A DNA stretch of 64,000 nucleotides from NCBI GenBank assembly GCA_029379385.1, contig CM055612.1:15500001-15564000 (forward strand). Direction: 5' to 3'. The notes under the pieces are model-generated. The model worked only from the letters and a program-made list of their open reading frames with translations, was not told the DNA's origin and made no database searches. This DNA comes from Quillaja saponaria (lineage: Eukaryota > Streptophyta > Magnoliopsida > Fabales > Quillajaceae). Below, in pieces: positions 11,635-23,690 of the stretch (position 1 is its first letter; each line of letters starts with the position of its first letter). The position numbers and the translations under genes were made by a program.

Positions 11635-12985
11635 TTATTGATTTTAATCATGCAAGTGCACGTATCGTTAATAAGCAATAAAGTGATAGAGTAAAGATCA
11701 TTCAAGCGAGGAATTGCAATTAATATCTAGCTAAGTACTAAAATTGACACAATTCTAGTTTTGTCCAAACAAACAAAATATGGTTAAAATACCTAATTTA
11801 AACTAAACTAAACTTAACTAATGACAAATTAAACTAGAAAAATCAATGGATAAAGGCCTAAAATTACAATTTCCTTCAACACTCCACTAAAATAAGCATA
11901 TTCCTATGTCTTAATTTATAACTCACTTAACAAATTCACTATATTCCTATGAGAATTAAGTTAAGCAAGACTCATTAAGATTAGACCTAAATTTGCTACA
12001 TAAGGTATATAGGTATATTCCTATCCTATACACAAATTAAATTAAATAATCATGTACATGAATTCAATCAAGTACCTTTTCATTCAAGACTAAACCTAAA
12101 TTCCTTTTCTAAGCTCCTTTAGGTTACCACATCAATCTAATTGTTAGCTAATCAACATTAAGCATATAATGAAATAAATAATCCAAATACCAAATCCTAA
12201 GCAATCAATAAATAATAAAAACCATCAAGCTACATGTTGAGTTTAATTGTAATCCTAGAGAATAAATTATTTTATGCTACCTAATGTAGACATAAACTCA
12301 AATAAAATAACCATCAAAGTAAGTATAAGAAAAATTAAAAGAGAAGGAGAAACAAAGAAAACTAGAAGGTTATCAATCTTCAATCAATTCTCATCCAAGC
12401 TCCTCTTACCTTCTTACACCCTTGATGGCTTCCCTTATCTCTAGAAAACTCAGTTTAATTGTGTGTTTTTAAGTCTCAAGTCAATCTCCTTTAAATAGAC
12501 TTCAAAACCCTCAATTTAAGTCCAATTTGCATTAGGAATCGGGCCAGCACTGCGATAATGACTTTTAGGCTCTACGATGCTGAAGTCAGCGTAAAATTTG
12601 ACGTAATATAAGACATGTCACAGGCAGGGTGCTGTGGCGCTACCTTTGTTGCAAGCATATTCTTCAGACAGTGTTTTGGGCCCTAGGGCGCCCAGTTTCC
12701 AGTGCTTGGTAGGTAGAAATCTGAATTGCCTTGTAATTTTACTCCAAAAAAGAGCTTATTCATGCTTTAAACCTTCAAAACACACAACCTAAATTAATAT
12801 TGATTTGAACTCTTATTAAACACCTAATTCCTAGCCAAATTCAACTAAGATTAAACATCCTAATACAATATGGACTTTGACTAGGAATTCAACTAAAACT
12901 AAGCAAAATCAAACTAAAACTTATAAACATAGCTAAATTAAATAAGCAAGAGGATGTAAAATAAGTTTATTTCTAAGTGCTATTA
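11635..12985. mobile_element. Unclassified 1.35-kb insertion within the LINE
   Basis: This segment splits the LINE zinc-binding region: the reading CCR|CHAQSEIVLHCLQDC is restored once it and one copy of TCGTTG (11629-11634 and 12986-12991) are removed. It is AT-rich with no open frame of note, and holds a GC-richer patch near 12540-12700 reading GGGCCCTAGGGCGCCC-like. The ends are not clean TG...CA and show no strong terminal inverted repeat, so the class is open: a solo LTR with eroded ends or a non-autonomous element. Confidence 0.65.
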
Positions 12986-12991
12986 TCGTTG

Positions 12992-13906
12992 CCATGCCCA
13001 GTCTGAAATAGTTCTTCATTGCCTTCAGGACTGTCCTTTTGCACAAAAGATATGGACGAAGCTGCTCAAGCAAAAGTCGACATGCATATTCTTTGGATCT
13101 TTCCTTATGGATTGGGTTATATTAAACTTAAAGAAGGATGTTAGTAGATACGAAATGGAATGGAATATTATTTTTGGAATGGCTGTGTGGTTACTATGGA
13201 AATGGAGGAACGAAAGCGTTTTTTATCATAACTTCACTCCTTCGTATAATTCGGTGATAGTACTCAATATGGGAGGGGATATCACAAGAGCAAATCAACA
13301 AGATAATGGTTTGTTGACTGAGGGGAAGAAGATGTGCGTGAGTTTAAGTTGGATAATGCCTTCTAATGGTTAGATAACTTTTAACACGGATGAGGCTAGT
13401 GGAGGGAAACCTGGTTATAGTGGAGCAGGTGGTCTGTTTAGAAAATCTATGGGGAACTGGCAGGCTGGTTTTGCAATTGCCCTGGGAGTGTGTACAATGG
13501 TAAGTGTAGAGCTTTAGACAATTTATTATGGTCTTTTTCGTGTATGAGAGCTGGGCTAAAAGAATGTAGTTTTAGAGGTAGATACACAAATAGTAGTGTC
13601 GTTCTTAATGGAGGAAAATACTGGCATTAGTTTGCATATAGCTTTGATCTCCAAAATCCATACACTTATGGCTAAGGATTGGACCTTTCAAGTTGAACAT
13701 ATGTATCACGAGTGCAATGTCTATGCAGACTGGTTAGCAACGACTTCTGCGGATGGTATTTTCTAGACTCTTACCATCTAGTTCGTCCACCGAATGATCT
13801 TGAAATGCATCTTCTTGGCGATTTGTAGGAATTGCTAGAACTAGTTTAATTTCTGTTTAGGTTTTTTTTTTCTAATTTGGTCGTTTGGCCCGTTATATCA
13901 CCAAAA
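12992..13906 (+). pseudogene. LINE ORF2 C-terminus: zinc-binding region, RNase H and poly(A)
   Basis: Begins CHAQSEIVLHCLQDCPFAQKIW, the Cys/His cluster after plant L1 reverse transcriptase. A longer open stretch (13107-13373) carries MAVWLLWKWRNESVF. An RNase H domain follows with FNTDEASGGKPGYSGAGG (first catalytic Asp kept) and VVLEVDTQIVVSF, then YHECNVYADWLA. Stops occur at 13372 and in the RNase H domain. It ends at CCAAAAAAAA directly before the right target duplication. A plant-type RNase H at this place is usual for plant L1 families. Confidence 0.85.
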
Positions 13907-13919
13907 AAAATTCTTATCC

Positions 13920-15760
13920 CACAAAAGCTTTAAAAGTATTTTAAATCAATTGAAGGTATTCTCAATTTGAAATGGATCAATTTAAACGAAACCTAAATAT
14001 TTTAAGTATTATCTATTAATTTTAAGAAAAGTTATGTATATTTTAAAAAATAAATTGGAGGTACTTATTATAACAACATAATTTAAGGAAAATTAGAATA
14101 ATTTACTTTTTAAAAAATTAAACCAAACAACAGGCTTGTCAACTTTATTTTATTTTTAGGGAAGTGATATGTATACGACTCAAATCTACTCGGTGGACGA
14201 ACGTGGATCCCACGATAAGAATTTTCATTTCTTTTTTCTCAATTGTGGGTTGTCACTTCTTCTCTCTTCTGAAATTCTGCAACTACGGTTAAAATTCTAA
14301 AATTTTTCAATTTATATGATTTCGTTCTATTTATAAAATCAAAAGGCATCTGAGGTCTCATGAATGAAGGTTAAATTGAGTCTTTTGCCCTTCTCGACAT
14401 TGATGCAATTTTCTCTGAATCTGGTTCCGCTAGGATCGTCATCAGCATCAACTGATCAACTGTGGCCTGCAAGTATTGAAATCCATACATATCGGATTTG
14501 ATTAGGAAGAGCATTAGACCAACTAATTTTGGAAATGAAGGTGGGTAGAAATAGGGATGAGAGCAAATTTTATTCTGTGTGTTTCGTTCTTCTTCTTCAT
14601 TGATTTCTCTCTCTTCACTCCCTTTCCTATGTGATTTTCATTAAAAGTTGTGGAGCTATAATGAAAACCCACCAATTACTTATTTATGTGCTCTGTTAGA
14701 TTTAAACTCATCAACAAGTGGGTTCATAGTCATGATGGATCTCAAAAAGAACGTGGGTTTCATAGTCATTTATAAGCTACTTGCATGCGAGAAATCTTTG
14801 TTTTTTTCTTTGATAATAAAATAGTTGTTTCTTTCTACTAGCTTAATGAGTTTTAATTTGATTTTAACTAGTCATTTTTTATCTGGTTGGTGATTTACTT
14901 ACTGTATTTCACATTTTGGTCAAACTGTTTCTGGATTGCTTTCTTGTTCTTTGGCCACCTTCTTTATTTAGCTGGAATTTTATTTCAAGTGTCTTAGAAT
15001 TCATTGGTTCATAAACCAAAGCTTGTTATTATATTTCCTATTCCTTCTCTAATAGTTATTGTTAATTTTAAACTCTTGGCTGCCTTTAGTTGAATTTAGC
15101 TATGGTTGTAAGTGCTTGATTTTGGAATTTCCTTTTCAATTTTCATCATCTTTTTTTCTGTTTTTCAATTGACCCCCTTTTCTGTATTGGTCTTTTTTGT
15201 AAAATATTGTGGTGCTTTAAAGAATAAGATCAAAAGCAGAAAATAGAAGGATTGGAGTTCACAGCTGAGTTTTACAAGTTTTGAACTCCAATTGAGTTTT
15301 ATGAGATTCTTTTAAAGCAAATTTTGTACCGCTTTTTCAATGTTCTTACTTAATTTCAATGACTGGCAGCAAGAAAAATAGAAAAAGTGAGGACCAGAGA
15401 CAAAAGAACAGTTACATTTTACTTTTATTTTATATAATTCTTTTATCGAGAGAGGGACTCATATTCGTTCACATTCACGTAACATAATTAACATAATTGG
15501 GTCGTTCACATAACATTCCCCTATTTTTAAGATGAGACTTGATGTAAATTAAAACTCTGAAGACGTATTTAAAAAGAACAATAAAAACACTCTTTTTGTT
15601 GCAAAATAGCTTGAAGCCGGAAGCCTCGAAAGCCATCTTCTCGACAGACCAGAGGTGCGTTAACCGCTAATCCTCGAGTACTAAACAGAGTGCGGGAAAA
15701 AAAATTCATTGTTTTTTCAACTCCATTTCAACTGAATCAGAATCCGGAGGTACTCTGCAC
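13920..15760. other. Intergenic DNA and promoter side of the PPR gene
   Basis: AT-rich near the LINE, then more mixed sequence with pyrimidine-rich stretches (14220-14280, 14580-14630) of the kind seen in plant leaders. No coding frame. The PPR promoter and 5' untranslated region must lie here, but I cannot fix a TATA box or start site. Confidence 0.4.
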
Positions 15761-18433
15761 ATGAATCCATGGACTGTACATAAGAGTTTGCGCTTTAGAA
15801 TTTTGGGATGGCGAATGCATATAGAATTCTCACTCGAGTCGGCAATCCGCAATCTGAGTACGGGTATGGAGGGTCCTTCAAGGGAACTGCCTGATGTAGA
15901 TGCTAATTCCAGCTTCAAACATACCAACGGCAAAGTAATACCAAAACTATTTGTGTTGTCCCCAATTAATGAAGATGCTTTAGTTAGCCAATTCGCGTCA
16001 GTCTTGCAAAGTTGTTCCGATGCTTCTGCAATTCAAAATGGCAGACAAATTCATGCCCAGGTCGTTGTCAATGGGCGAACTAATAATAGTCTTCTGGGTA
16101 CCAAGATTTTGGGTATGTATGTTCTTTGTGACAGCATTATGGATGCCAAGAACATGTTTTATAAGCTTGAGCTTTGTTATGCTCTACCTTGGAATTGGAT
16201 GATAAGAGGGTTTACAATGAAGGGTTGGTTTGATCTTGCCTTGTTATTTTACTTTAAAATGCTAGGGAGTAAGACTTCTCCTGATAAATATACCCTTCCT
16301 TATGTAATTAAGGCTTGTGGCGGTTTACATAACGTACGATTGGGTAAGATAGTTCACGATACAATAAGGTTGATGGGTTTTGAGGAAGATAGGTTTGTAG
16401 GTAGTTCTTTGATCAAATTGTATGCTGACAATGGTCATATACATGATGCACGATGTTTGTTCGACAAAATTTCTCAGAAAGACTGCATTCTGTGGAATGT
16501 CATGATCAATGGTTATATGAAAAATGGAGATACTACTAATGCTATTAGAATGTTTCAGGAAATGAGACATTGTGAAATTAAACCCAACTCTGTAACATTT
16601 GCTTCTATTTTGTCCGTGTGTTCCACAGAAGTCATGATTTATTTTGGTACTCAGCTTCACGGCCTTGTTGTGAGTAATGGGTTGGAACTTCATTCACCAG
16701 TGCCAAATACACTTCTAACCATGTACTCAAAATGTGGGAATTTATCTGAAGCGCGCAAGTTATTTGATACCTATCCATGGTCTGATCTGGTGACATGGAA
16801 TGGAATGATTGCTGGTTATGTACAAAATAGGTTTATGAATGAGGCTTCCAATTTGTTTAATAGAATGATTTCTGCTCGTGTCAAACCAGACTCCATCACT
16901 TTTGCAAGTTTCCTTCCATCAGTTATTGAATCAAGGAGTCTAAAACAAGGAAAGGAAATTCATGGTTATATAGTGAGACATGCAGTGCCTTTGGATGTCT
17001 TCCTGAAGAGTGCTCTTATTGATTTATACTTCAAGTGCTGGAATGTAGAGTCTGCAACCAGGATTTTCCACCAGATCAAGGAAGTTGATGTTGTTATGTG
17101 CACAGCTATGATCTCAGGATATGCACTGAATGGTATGAACAGTAATGCTTTAGAAGTTTTCAGGTGGTTAATTACTGAGGATATTTCACCTAATTGCTTA
17201 ACTCTAGCAAGTGTTTTGCCGGCTTGCACTGGTTTGGCTGCATTAAAATTGGGGAAGGAATTGCATGCCAACACCCTTAAAAATAGGCTTGATGTAAAGC
17301 TTCATGTAGGCTCTGCTATTACAGACATGTATGCGAAATGTGGACGATTGGATCTTGCCCATCTATATTTCATAAAAATGCCTGAAAGAGATGCTGTTTG
17401 TTGGAATTCAATAATTACAAGCTTTTCCCAGCATGGAAAACCGCAAGGGGCCATTGATCTTTTTCGTCAAATGGGAATTGCTGGAACCAAGTATGATTCC
17501 ACCAGCATATCAGCAGCTGTCTCTGCATGTGCAAATTTACCAGCACTCTATTATGGGAGAGAGATTCATGGTTTAGTGATCAGAGGTGCATTAAATTCTG
17601 ATATTTTTGTTGACAGTGCACTGATAGACATGTATTCTAAATGCGGAAATTTAGATACCGCCCAATATGTGTTTGACATGATGCATTTGAAGAATGAAGT
17701 TTCGTGGAATAGCATGATTGCTGCATACGGGAACCATGGTCGACTTACGGAATGTCTTGATCTGTTTCATGAGATGTTAGAAACTGGACATCACCCTGAC
17801 CATGTTACTTTTCTTTCTATAATATCTGCTTGTGGCCACGCAGGCCAAGTTGATAAAGGCATATGCTACTTCCGTTGCATGACGGACGAATATGAGATCC
17901 CTGCTCAAATGGAGCATTATGCATGCATGGTAGATTTGTATGGCCGTGCTGGTCGATTAAATGAGGCATTTGAAACCATAAAAAGAATGCCATTTACTCC
18001 AGATGCAGGTGTTTGGGGGACACTGCTTGGAGCCTGTCGAGTCCATGGAAATGTTGAGCTTGCTGGAGTAGCTTCAAGACATCTTCTTGATCTGGATCCA
18101 CAAAATTCTGGCTACTATGTATTGCTTTCAAACATACATGCTGATGCTGGAGAATGGGGAAGTGTGTCTAACATAAGAAGTTTAATGAAGGAACGCGGGG
18201 TTCAAAAGATACCTGGCTACAGCTGGATTGATGTCAACAACATCACCCACTTGTTTGTTTCTGCAGATGAAAGTCATTCACAGTCTGTTGAGATGTATTT
18301 GCTTCTAGAGAGTCTCCTTCTAGAGATGAGGAAGGAGGGTTATGTTCCGCAACCTTACCTTCCAATGCACCCACAGGTCATGGGGAAGTATCAAATTGAG
18401 AAAAAGCACTCTATTTCTTTCTCTCCACGTTAA
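15761..18433 (+). CDS. Pentatricopeptide-repeat protein, PLS class, E subgroup (890 aa)
   Basis: Single uninterrupted frame with no intron, as usual for plant PPR genes. From about residue 73 to 745 there are tandem PPR motifs of the P-L-S type, with recurring phrases such as NSLIDMYSKCGN-like blocks (321-327, 523-529, 623-629), WN.MI blocks and GKEIHG blocks. Residues 749-812 are the E motif (WGTLLGACRVHGN, NSGYYVLLSN) and about 813-845 the E+ part (IPGYSWIDV). There is no DYW deaminase domain. The order and the C-terminal YVPQPYLPMHP resemble Arabidopsis At4g21300 as I recall it, unchecked. E-type PPR proteins bind organellar RNA and often specify C-to-U editing with a partner deaminase. 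The basic N-terminus before residue 40 could be a mitochondrial or plastid transit peptide. The start at 15761 is the first in-frame Met; Met19 and Met36 are alternatives. Confidence 0.95.
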   Translation: MNPWTVHKSLRFRILGWRMHIEFSLESAIRNLSTGMEGPSRELPDVDANSSFKHTNGKVIPKLFVLSPINEDALVSQFASVLQSCSDASAIQNGRQIHAQVVVNGRTNNSLLGTKILGMYVLCDSIMDAKNMFYKLELCYALPWNWMIRGFTMKGWFDLALLFYFKMLGSKTSPDKYTLPYVIKACGGLHNVRLGKIVHDTIRLMGFEEDRFVGSSLIKLYADNGHIHDARCLFDKISQKDCILWNVMINGYMKNGDTTNAIRMFQEMRHCEIKPNSVTFASILSVCSTEVMIYFGTQLHGLVVSNGLELHSPVPNTLLTMYSKCGNLSEARKLFDTYPWSDLVTWNGMIAGYVQNRFMNEASNLFNRMISARVKPDSITFASFLPSVIESRSLKQGKEIHGYIVRHAVPLDVFLKSALIDLYFKCWNVESATRIFHQIKEVDVVMCTAMISGYALNGMNSNALEVFRWLITEDISPNCLTLASVLPACTGLAALKLGKELHANTLKNRLDVKLHVGSAITDMYAKCGRLDLAHLYFIKMPERDAVCWNSIITSFSQHGKPQGAIDLFRQMGIAGTKYDSTSISAAVSACANLPALYYGREIHGLVIRGALNSDIFVDSALIDMYSKCGNLDTAQYVFDMMHLKNEVSWNSMIAAYGNHGRLTECLDLFHEMLETGHHPDHVTFLSIISACGHAGQVDKGICYFRCMTDEYEIPAQMEHYACMVDLYGRAGRLNEAFETIKRMPFTPDAGVWGTLLGACRVHGNVELAGVASRHLLDLDPQNSGYYVLLSNIHADAGEWGSVSNIRSLMKERGVQKIPGYSWIDVNNITHLFVSADESHSQSVEMYLLLESLLLEMRKEGYVPQPYLPMHPQVMGKYQIEKKHSISFSPR

Positions 18434-20332
18434 CTGGAGCAAGGATGTATTCTTGGCATGCAACTTGTAGTCTGGGAATTCCAGTTTTGATTTTGTTCTG
18501 CAATTGATGGATGTATCCTGCTTCAGTTAAGTCCAATGAAGAGACTCCTGCTAGAACAGGTACAGAAATGGGTTATTTAAATTCAACCTGTCTGTCTAAT
18601 TAACTAATTATTCAGAGTTTGATAATGATTATATAATGTTGTCTTAAGGATGTTGGCATAATCTTTTCTCTTAAGTTTGACAAGTCTGAAGAGTATGATG
18701 ATTACATAACATTTTCTCTTATATCTACTATCTACTTTCTCAAATCTCAGAATTAATATTTTTTCAGTCACACAAAGAAAAAGTTTCATGTTTTGTGGAA
18801 ACTTGAACAATCTTTTCTGGATCTCATCAACTACATTTACTTATCACATGATTGGGAGAATAATGCTTATTTATTCGGTGCTTCTTCTAACTTTTCATTG
18901 TAGAGTACTCGATGTTGAAAAAAGACTATAACCTGTTGGTACAATAACATATATTGCCATAGCCCCCTGAGAAGGTGAAAAAAAAAAAAAAGAGAGAAGA
19001 AAGGAAGAAAATAAGATATAAATTGAGGAAAATCAGAAACTTTTTCTTTTCTCTTAGCTAAAGGAAATACTAAAACTTTAAAACATATAAGTAATTTGAA
19101 ATTCAAACCCATCTAAAATTCAACCTCTTTTGGCGAATAAGATTACATGCAGAAATCTTCCATAATATTGGGATAACTACGTGAAGACGGCAATAACATT
19201 ATTATTATTATTATTTTGGTTGGGAATCTTATATTGTCATTTTTAATAATAAATGTCATATAACTTAAGTGCTTAGTAGTCAATGATTATGGGCCCTGCG
19301 CAATGCACATACAGAGGAAGAAGGAGATTATTATTTTATAACCGAAGTATAAACTCCATATATTTTTTTATACAAAAGAAATTTTAGTAAGAGAAAAGAA
19401 AAACACTGGGAGGACAAGAATACCTCCTAAGTAGAAATAATAAAAGAAAAGGAAAAAGGAGATGTTAAAACAAAAGAGCTCATGAACTAATGAAAGACCA
19501 TGAAAAGTTCATGAAGCAGAACAGCAAAAAGAGACGCCATGAAAACAATCTTCTCCTTCCACACTGAATTCTGACTTTTCTTTTTACTTCAAGTTATACT
19601 GTATCTTTGGAGTAATGGAGCTATTTGATGTGTAACTTGTATCATTGAGTCTCTGTCTTGATAGGGTTACTGTTGCTGTCTGAGTGTATCAGATCCCTGT
19701 CAGCTAAATAGTGTAGCTTTCATCAATGAAACCACGTTGTTATTGACTTAAGCTGATGGAAGTTTGTAATCTACATAGTGTCATACTCCTACCATGATAT
19801 GGTCATAGTTTAATTAACTCACTGTGTTGACAATACTGATCTAACCCTTATTTTTTTTGAGACGGTAGTGACCTGCTACTCTAATTGTGTTATGCTTCAA
19901 CCCAGGCAATACCCATGCTCTGAGCCTTCTCTCACTAAGCTTCATTGTTTGGATGTTATTGGAATACTAAATCTGCTTGCATATCTAATTTTTAGTCAAC
20001 AGACAACTCTGGATATATCTGGTAGGGTGTATGTCCTATGGATATTACTCTGGTTATTAGTATCTAGGCTGAACAGGATAATCTAATCGGAGAATTTTTC
20101 CCTTGAAGAGAATTAGGTGAATGTTTTCCTTATCCTTATTATATTCATGCCACGGATTCATTTTTTCTACTAGTATTCAAAGAAATGAATATTTATTTGG
20201 ATGAAGTGAATACCAACAAGAAGCCTTACTCCTAATAATCCCTAATGATGTTGATCCATCTTTAAAAAAGTTATCAGGTAATGAGTATGGTGCATAGAGG
20301 TATTCCAGCTTAAAGTACACTGTTTTAGATAT
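18434..20332. other. 3' flank of the PPR gene
   Basis: Contains the 3' untranslated region and AT-rich DNA with A-runs (18977-18990) and an ATT microsatellite (about 19199-19215). I cannot place a poly(A) site. No coding frame is supported. Confidence 0.4.
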
Positions 20333-20757
20333 TTGAAATTTTATTTTGCAGATAAGCTCCCAATCGTTCTGAGTAAGGTGTGGGAGAACTCAGATTATCA
20401 GAGCCGACTGACATTATTCTCCAAGGTAATCATTTCATTTTGGGAGTATTGTTCTGTGGGGTTTTCACAGTTGTCTTTATTTTGGTGGATAATGCATGTG
20501 TTAATTCAAAATAATTTACTTTATATTTATTGGAATGAAAATGGCATTCTGCAGATATCGAAGAGTGAATCTTGATAAACACTATCTTGAATATAATGTT
20601 ATTATTGTGTTGCCCTCTAGAGCTCCAAAAGGTAGTTATGCTTGCTCATGCTGGAAATGAAATGGAAGCTGATGAGCTTACAGCTGTTGAAGTAATTCCA
20701 AAGAGTGAGACTCAGCATTGTGTTTGGAGAGAGAAACAAAAGAGAAGTATAAGATAA
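20333..20757 (+). pseudogene. Exon-like fragments of an unrecognised gene
   Basis: A 74-bp block (20352-20425) sits between TTTTGCAG and GGTAAT and reads KLPIVLSKVWENSDYQSR in an open frame. A second acceptor-like CTGCAG (20549-20554) leads into a short frame ending in a stop. A third block from about 20621 to 20757 reads LQKVVMLAHAGNEMEADEL and ends QKRSIR then stop. The blocks look spliced rather than random, but I recognise no family. They could be 3' untranslated exons of the PPR transcript, a small gene or a gene fragment. Confidence 0.3.
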
Positions 20758-22900
20758 CAGTATGGTTCTTTCTCTTACTATCTGTGACTTGGTTGTACTT
20801 TAGATGTTCAGTAAATTATTCTCTTTTCAGTTGCTAGAATATCAAGAAAGTTCACTTAACTGCTTTTACAGTTTTCATGCTTCTCTGAAGTGTAGTATTT
20901 CCAAATGGATATTTTCATTTTCATTTTATTTTTATAATCTAGTTTGTTTGACCAGTGTTTGAGAAATTTAATTTGTATATTTCAATGCTCTTTTATATGG
21001 AATGAGGGATTTCTTTGGTTCTGTTTATCAGATGAGGAGCGTCAAATTAATATGGCCCATTCCCTACCCAGCCCTCTGGCAACTGCAAGGTATGGCGGCG
21101 ACATTGATTGTGGCTTTGAAATGTGAATGCGTTAACAGATGTTTAGAAGGTCAAGTGTGTCTTTATATATTGAGACTTTTAACTGTACCAGGTAATTCTT
21201 TCCTATTGCAGTCCCGTAACTCCAGAATCACTCTTTTGCTTAATCCATTAAATTGATTATATTACTTCACCCAAAAGAGTGCAGTAAGTTGTTCTTGATA
21301 TCTGATAAATTTTTGTTTTACTCTTCTTTAATTGTTGAGAAATTTGTAATGAATGATGACTTTGGTGATGTCTTTCTTCTGTTCTAACTTGTGTCTTGTA
21401 ATCAAAAGTCTACAACTACAATTTTTTTATGGAATATATAATTGAATCCATGAATACCAGTACATTTTATTTCTGGTCAGGGAAGACTTTCTTTCATTCT
21501 AACTTGCATTATTCTGTTTTATGCATATTCCTTGTCTAGAAAATGTGTAATGAGCTTAATAAATGCTTGAAGGTCTTCTTGCTCTGGCTTTATCTAGCAA
21601 GGCATATTACCATTTATACATAGCTAACTAATAACCAGGAATAGACGCAAGTAAAAAAAAAAAGAAAAGAAAAAGATAGTTGCCCATCATGGTGACTATT
21701 CCAGTAGGATGGACAAATGTAATGTTAATGGCTCACTTAACTAAAGTGCTGTTATTTTCATTAACTTGATTAAGTTTTTCTTTGTTGACAAACCTACCAA
21801 ATTAAACCTATACTAAATATTTATTGGTTCGAGTAGCCATTGCTTTTGGAATTTAACTTATGAACACCATGTAAAGGTTTGCTGCATGTGTTTGTACACT
21901 TGGAACATAAGTTATGATGGGATCAATTGATAATTTATCAAAAGGGACGACCAAAAGACAACAATTTTTAATTCATCAAAAACTTTCTAACAATGTAGCT
22001 ATAGGGGTCATTATAATATAGACTTCATTCCCTGGAAAACCCTAATATTAGTAAGCTTCTTTCAATTCTGAGATCCTCAATCTTGTGTTAGTTCAGAAAT
22101 TATCAAGTTGTGAATGTGATTTCTAAGAATTTCTAACTTCTGCATATTTATGATACTCAACATGAATCGTGTTATCTGGATTAAGAGAAAAAGCTATGTC
22201 ACAACAAAGAGAATTAACAACAATATGATAATCATCTAAAGAAAGCCAAAAAGACTCAAAGCTAGAATACTAATGAGCAAAATTTTTGCCAAATCGGTCA
22301 AAAACTCAAATCCCTAAATTCAAAGAAGTAGGTTCAATAATTCTGACACTCGTTAAGATAAGATATAGTAGCTTCATAGGAACAATGTCATAATTGTTTC
22401 TATTATTGGCCAAATTCTTGAAGAATTTTGTGAATACATTGCTCTAATTAATGTCTCAAATAGTTCATAAAGTAAATCATCAAAACTAAAATCTAGCATA
22501 AGCGTAAATAAGTCAAAATGGCAAACCAATATGAATATCATTATTTGGATGCTTCAAAATTTTTTTAGAAGTCAACACAAAGGAGATAATGCATCAAATA
22601 CACATGAAAGAGGTGGTTGTTCAACTCGCAACAAGAAAAGTGGAATTTATCAAGAATTGGTAAAATTACAGCAACACATTCAAGCAATTCAACAAGATTA
22701 TGTCCTGCTTCAATAATTTTTTGTTCTAATTCACAAAATTTTAACCATGGTGAAATAATAGTACGATTCTTTTAAAGTCTAAAGGATTCCATAAAATGAT
22801 AAATTAAGTATATACAAGAGAGCATACCATATCAAAACACATTTTTTAGCATTCGACAAAACGGACCTACAAATTGATTCACAACGTCGAGATACCTTGA
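20758..22900. other. Intergenic DNA, one further exon-like scrap
   Basis: Around 21030-21126 a TTTATCAG acceptor-like site precedes an open stretch reading EERQINMAHSLPSPLATARY before a stop; this may belong with the exon-like blocks just upstream. The rest, including a short frame at 22531-22716, has no recognisable content. Confidence 0.25.
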
Positions 22901-23690
22901 AAACTAGTCTGACGTGTCAAAAATCCAGTCCTGAATGACTTGAATTAGGCTGTAATTAGAATTGGGACTGAACATGGGCTAGAAGGTGTGTAGGCCATGG
23001 TTGGAAGGGTTGGGCTTGTTGTGAGCCGTATTTGGAGAGGTTGTAGGATGCCGACTAGGTAGTGAGCATGGAAGATGATGGGCTGAGGGACTGCAGTGGT
23101 AGACTGGCTGGTGCAGGTTAGCAGATGGGTGATAGAGGTGGGACGAGTTGGGTGGAGGGCTGAAGTAGATCTAGGCCTGAGGTGAAACGGGTTCGGTAAG
23201 GTCTGAAAAGTGGTTGACGGAGGGCGAGGCTGTGACTGGTGCGTGGGATAGCGTGCAATGTTTTTTTGATGCGATCTTCCAGGGTGTTGTAAATTGGGAG
23301 GTTCAGGTCCTTTTGGTGGTGGCGAATCAGGAATCCGACAACGTTTTCCTCAGCGGAGGGGGGTTATGACCGAGAGGCGGAGGTTGTGGCGTTTTAAGAC
23401 TATTTGTACCAGAAGTTTTGAAGCCGGAAAACACCCAGGATGACCAAAAAAACACCCGAACAGCTTCTCCTCCTTCGACAACTGCCACTGGAAAAACTAA
23501 CCGTATCCCTAATCCAATGCCACCAAATGGTTTGGAACTTGCCGACCTACACAATAGACTAACTCTCCTTGCAAAGGTGAGAGCCGTATATACTGTCAAC
23601 CCACATCTAAATTTTTTTGGATCTGTTCAACCCGAATCCAGACACGTGAGATCCATACCCGAAATTCATCCCAACTATCAATGACTTTCT
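22901..23690. other. GC-richer island with a G-rich plus strand
   Basis: Base composition changes sharply here. 22960-23340 is unusually rich in G over C on the plus strand, and open frames on both strands (23418-23684 plus, 23327-23599 minus) overlap. Neither frame has a known domain. Possible origins are a captured gene fragment, a DNA transposon interior or an unannotated exon. I see no terminal repeats. Confidence 0.3.

Larger units (their letters stand above)
6759..13906 (+). mobile_element. 5'-truncated L1-type LINE with two later insertions
   Basis: The element is bounded by a perfect 13-bp target duplication, AAAATTCTTATCC, at 6746-6758 and 13907-13919, and ends in a run of A (about 13903 onward). 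Both are hallmarks of target-primed reverse transcription. The body holds, in order, the end of an endonuclease, reverse transcriptase, a zinc-binding region and RNase H, the plan of plant L1 ORF2. ORF1 and most of the endonuclease are missing, so it was truncated at the 5' end on insertion. A solo LTR (7267-9741) and a 1.35-kb element (11635-12985) landed in it later. Without them the body is about 3.3 kb. Frameshifts and stops are frequent. Confidence 0.9.

Noticed and set aside
15706..17274. Open frames antisense or alternative to the PPR gene
   Set aside because: Shadows of a long real coding frame with no independent support.
23327..23684. Overlapping frames on both strands in the G-rich island
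   Set aside because: No family recognised; both cannot be real and neither has start-site or splice support, so not called as genes.
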